DNA from: a bacterium
Lineage (GTDB): Bacteria > Patescibacteria > JAEDAM01 > Absconditabacterales > Absconditicoccaceae
Direction of reading: 5' to 3'
DNA length: 10,431 nucleotides
NCBI GenBank assembly: GCA_017453665.1
Contig: JAFTEM010000002.1
Span: 1 to 10,431 of the forward strand
This document shows, piece after piece, positions 9,379 to 10,431 of this stretch. The position numbers and the translations under genes are program-made. The number at the start of each line of letters is the position of its first letter. Position 1 is the stretch's first letter. The notes under the pieces were generated by a model. The model saw only the letters and a list, made by a program, of their open reading frames with translations. It was not told the origin of the DNA and ran no database searches.

Positions 9379-9407
9379 GAGAATGCATTAATTCTCCTAC
9401 ATTTTTT
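9375..9407 (+). terminator. Rho-independent terminator overlapping the stop of the 148-residue gene
   Basis: A perfect 10-bp stem (GTAGGAGAAT at 9375-9384 with ATTCTCCTAC at 9391-9400) with a 6-base loop is followed by a T-rich tail. The TAG stop at 9376-9378 lies inside the 5' arm. Confidence 0.85.
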
Positions 9408-9435
9408 ATTTAAAAAAATTTTTTAGCATTTTCAC

Positions 9436-9463
9436 TTGCATTTAACAGTTAAAACTGTATAAG
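9436..9463 (+). promoter_or_regulatory. Promoter of the four-tRNA cluster
   Basis: The -35 element is TTGCAT at 9436-9441 and the -10 element is TATAAG at 9458-9463, with a 16-base spacer. The expected start is about 15 bases before the first tRNA. The spacer holds a perfect palindrome (ACAGTT, 2 bases, AACTGT at 9445-9458) whose last base is the first base of the -10. Confidence 0.65.
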
Positions 9464-9486
9464 TTTACTCGTTAAATTGAAGTAAT

Positions 9487-9557
9487 TGGGGAATCGTCTA
9501 ATGGTAGGACACCGGACTTTGACTCCGTTTGTCCAGGTTCGAATCCTGGTTCCCCAG
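9487..9557 (+). tRNA. tRNA-Gln(TTG)
   Basis: The acceptor stem TGGGGAA pairs with TTCCCCA, the T arm CCAGG-TTCGAAT-CCTGG is canonical, and the anticodon loop CTTTGAC gives TTG at 9519-9521. The outermost anticodon-stem pair is a mismatch. The 3' CCA is not encoded, so it must be added afterwards. This is the first gene of the cluster. Confidence 0.93.
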
Positions 9558-9564
9558 TTTTTAA

Positions 9565-9639
9565 TGCGGAGTAGAGAAACGGTATCTCGTCGGGCTCATA
9601 ACCCGAAGATAGGTGGTTCAATTCCATCCTCCGCAACCA
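9565..9639 (+). tRNA. Initiator tRNA-fMet(CAT)
   Basis: The anticodon CAT lies at 9597-9599. The anticodon stem has the three G:C pairs (GGG against CCC) typical of initiators, and the D stem has an A11:T24 pair, another initiator mark. The 3' CCA is encoded. Position 1 is T and pairs with A72, where most bacterial initiators have an unpaired C1/A72. The pair is weak, so initiator use is still likely. It begins 7 bases after tRNA-Gln(TTG). Confidence 0.9.
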
Positions 9640-9656
9640 AATAGCTATCTAGCCAA

Positions 9657-9729
9657 TCGGGAGTAGCTTAATAGGTAGAGCATCAGACTCTGAATCTGGG
9701 GGTTACAGGTTCGAATCCTGTCTCCCGAG
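9657..9729 (+). tRNA. tRNA-Gln(CTG)
   Basis: The acceptor TCGGGAG pairs with CTCCCGA, the T arm ACAGG-TTCGAAT-CCTGT is canonical, and the anticodon loop CTCTGAA gives CTG at 9690-9692. The discriminator is G and no CCA is encoded. With the TTG isoacceptor in the same cluster, both glutamine codons have a dedicated tRNA here. Confidence 0.92.
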
Positions 9730-9743
9730 AATATACTCTCGAG

Positions 9744-9852
9744 TAATCAACTGACGCCGGGATGGTGGAACTGGTAGACACGCTTGGCTTAGAACCAAGT
9801 GCCTTACGGTGTGCAGGTTCAAGTCCTGTTCCCGGTAGTTGATTAAAATCAA
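9744..9852 (+). repeat. Inverted repeats flanking tRNA-Leu
   Basis: TAATCAACT at 9744-9752 is the exact complement of AGTTGATTA at 9837-9845, so the precursor RNA can close a 9-bp stem outside the acceptor stem. The 3' copy also belongs to a small perfect hairpin, TTGATT-AA-AATCAA at 9839-9852, so the two structures compete for the same bases. From there to about 9920 the DNA is AT-rich and I see nothing else in it. Confidence 0.6.
9756..9837 (+). tRNA. tRNA-Leu(TAG)
   Basis: This is a class II tRNA with a long variable arm. The anticodon stem CTTGG/CCAAG and loop CTTAGAA give TAG at 9790-9792. The acceptor GCCGGGA pairs with TCCCGGT, with a G-T pair at position 1-72. No CCA is encoded. The flanks are complementary (9744-9752 with 9837-9845), which could extend the stem in the precursor. 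Confidence 0.93.
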
Positions 9853-9923
9853 GACGAATACAATTATGAACTAATATTATTTATTATTGATTGAATATTT
9901 GTTCGTAAAAAGTAAAAAATCTC

Positions 9924-9951
9924 TTGAAAATGGGTCCAAATTTTGTATAGT
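9924..9951 (+). promoter_or_regulatory. Promoter of the tRNA-Asn / rpsT / tRNA-Thr unit
   Basis: The -35 element is TTGAAA at 9924-9929 and the -10 element is TATAGT at 9946-9951, with a 16-base spacer. The expected start is a few bases before tRNA-Asn. It is among the best promoter matches in the window. Confidence 0.7.
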
Positions 9952-9963
9952 GTCTTTCGTTAA

Positions 9964-10035
9964 TCCGAGGTAGCTCAGCGGTAGAGCAGTTGGCTGTTAA
10001 CCAATTGGTCGTGGGTTCGAACCCCACTCTCGGAG
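9964..10035 (+). tRNA. tRNA-Asn(GTT)
   Basis: The acceptor TCCGAGG pairs with TCTCGGA (one G-T pair), the D arm is standard, the anticodon loop CTGTTAA gives GTT at 9996-9998, and the T arm GTGGG-TTCGAAC-CCCAC is perfect. No CCA is encoded. It leads the rpsT transcript, 34 bases before the start codon. Confidence 0.94.
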
Positions 10036-10069
10036 AATTTGTGCTTTATATTTAGTTATCAGTTTTTCA

Positions 10070-10333
10070 ATGCCAATTAAGAAGTCTGCAGTTAAAGCTA
10101 TGAATAGGTCTCAGGTTCTCGCTAAAAGAAACTACGATTTCAAGTTGAGAATGAAGATGGCTATGAAAAAATTCCTTAAAGCAGTCGAAGCAAAAGAAGA
10201 ACTGACTATTGAGGATTTGAGTAAGGTATTCAAAGCTATCGATAAAGCAGAAAAAGTAGGAATCATCAAAAAGAGAAACGCTGCTAGAAAAAAGGCTAGA
10301 GTTTCTAAAGCTTTTGATTCTTTAAAGAAATAG
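10070..10333 (+). CDS. rpsT: 30S ribosomal protein S20 (bS20)
   Basis: This is a small, very basic 87-residue protein that binds 16S rRNA in the 30S subunit. The length matches the family. The N-terminus MPIKKSAVKAMNRSQVLAKRN corresponds to the usual KSA...R.S...R.RN pattern. The C-terminus KAEKVGIIKKRNAARKKARV matches the conserved D(K)A.KKG.I.KN.AARKKSR stretch. The only glycine is GGA, and arginines are AGA or AGG as in neighbouring native genes. It sits between tRNA-Asn and tRNA-Thr (16 bases after its stop), with no terminator between, so all three are probably one transcript. No Shine-Dalgarno sequence precedes the ATG. Confidence 0.96.
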   Translation: MPIKKSAVKAMNRSQVLAKRNYDFKLRMKMAMKKFLKAVEAKEELTIEDLSKVFKAIDKAEKVGIIKKRNAARKKARVSKAFDSLKK

Positions 10334-10349
10334 TCCTCTAGGGACTTAT

Positions 10350-10425
10350 GCCAGCTTAGCTCAATAGGTAGAGCAACCGCCTTGTAAGCGGTAGGTTGTC
10401 GGTTCAATTCCGACAGCTGGCTCCA
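10350..10425 (+). tRNA. tRNA-Thr(TGT)
   Basis: The acceptor GCCAGCT pairs with AGCTGGC, the anticodon loop CTTGTAA gives TGT at 10383-10385, the T arm GTCGG-TTCAATT-CCGAC is canonical, and the 3' CCA is encoded at 10423-10425. It is probably cut from the rpsT transcript. Confidence 0.94.
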
Positions 10426-10431
10426 TTAAAA

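Noticed and set aside
9133..9557. CTGGGGA inside the 148-residue gene as an attachment-site copy of the tRNA-Gln 3' end TCCCCAG
   Set aside because: The match is seven bases, inverted, and inside the gene, which is what chance would give. No direct repeat flanks the gene.
10132..10407. 91-codon open frame on the - strand
   Set aside because: It is the antisense of rpsT and tRNA-Thr, both of which are certain.
1..10431. CRISPR array, insertion sequence or rRNA
   Set aside because: I saw no regularly spaced repeats, transposase motifs or rRNA-like stretches.

Overview
The window comes from a bacterium that reads UGA as glycine (genetic code 25), which points to Absconditabacteria (SR1) or Gracilibacteria. 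In-frame TGA falls at glycines that are fixed in well-known families: the Walker A glycine of PilB, the glycine of the KSG motif of a penicillin-binding protein, the glycine before the prepilin cleavage site, and a glycine after the ClpP active site. About 90 TGA codons, spread over seven genes, read as glycine. The DNA is AT-rich and arginine is mostly AGA. I see no Shine-Dalgarno sequence before any visible start codon.

Region 1 (1-3036, + strand) is a type IV pilus block: pilB (5' end cut by the window), pilC, and an unrecognised secreted helical protein. Region 2 (3033-8089, - strand) is an envelope block, read from high to low coordinates. It starts with a secreted helical protein that has a C-terminal peptidoglycan-binding domain, followed by a terminator hairpin. 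Next come a prepilin-like protein and a large class B penicillin-binding transpeptidase. The two blocks converge and their stop codons overlap in a single CTAG.

Region 3 (8221-8872, + strand) is clpP with its own terminator. Region 4 (8932-9407) is one unrecognised gene with no TGA glycine and CGN arginine codons, ending in its own terminator. It looks acquired from a standard-code source. Region 5 (9436-9837) is a tRNA cluster, Gln(TTG)-fMet(CAT)-Gln(CTG)-Leu(TAG), behind a clear promoter that carries a palindrome. Region 6 (9924-10425) is a second unit: tRNA-Asn(GTT), rpsT and tRNA-Thr(TGT), also behind a clear promoter.

PilB would power pilus assembly through the PilC platform. The prepilin-like protein could be a substrate of that machine. 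The penicillin-binding protein and the peptidoglycan-binding protein act in or on the cell wall the pilus must cross. The functional link between these blocks is inferred from adjacency only. No stretch over 300 bases lacks a gene. I see no CRISPR array, insertion sequence or rRNA.
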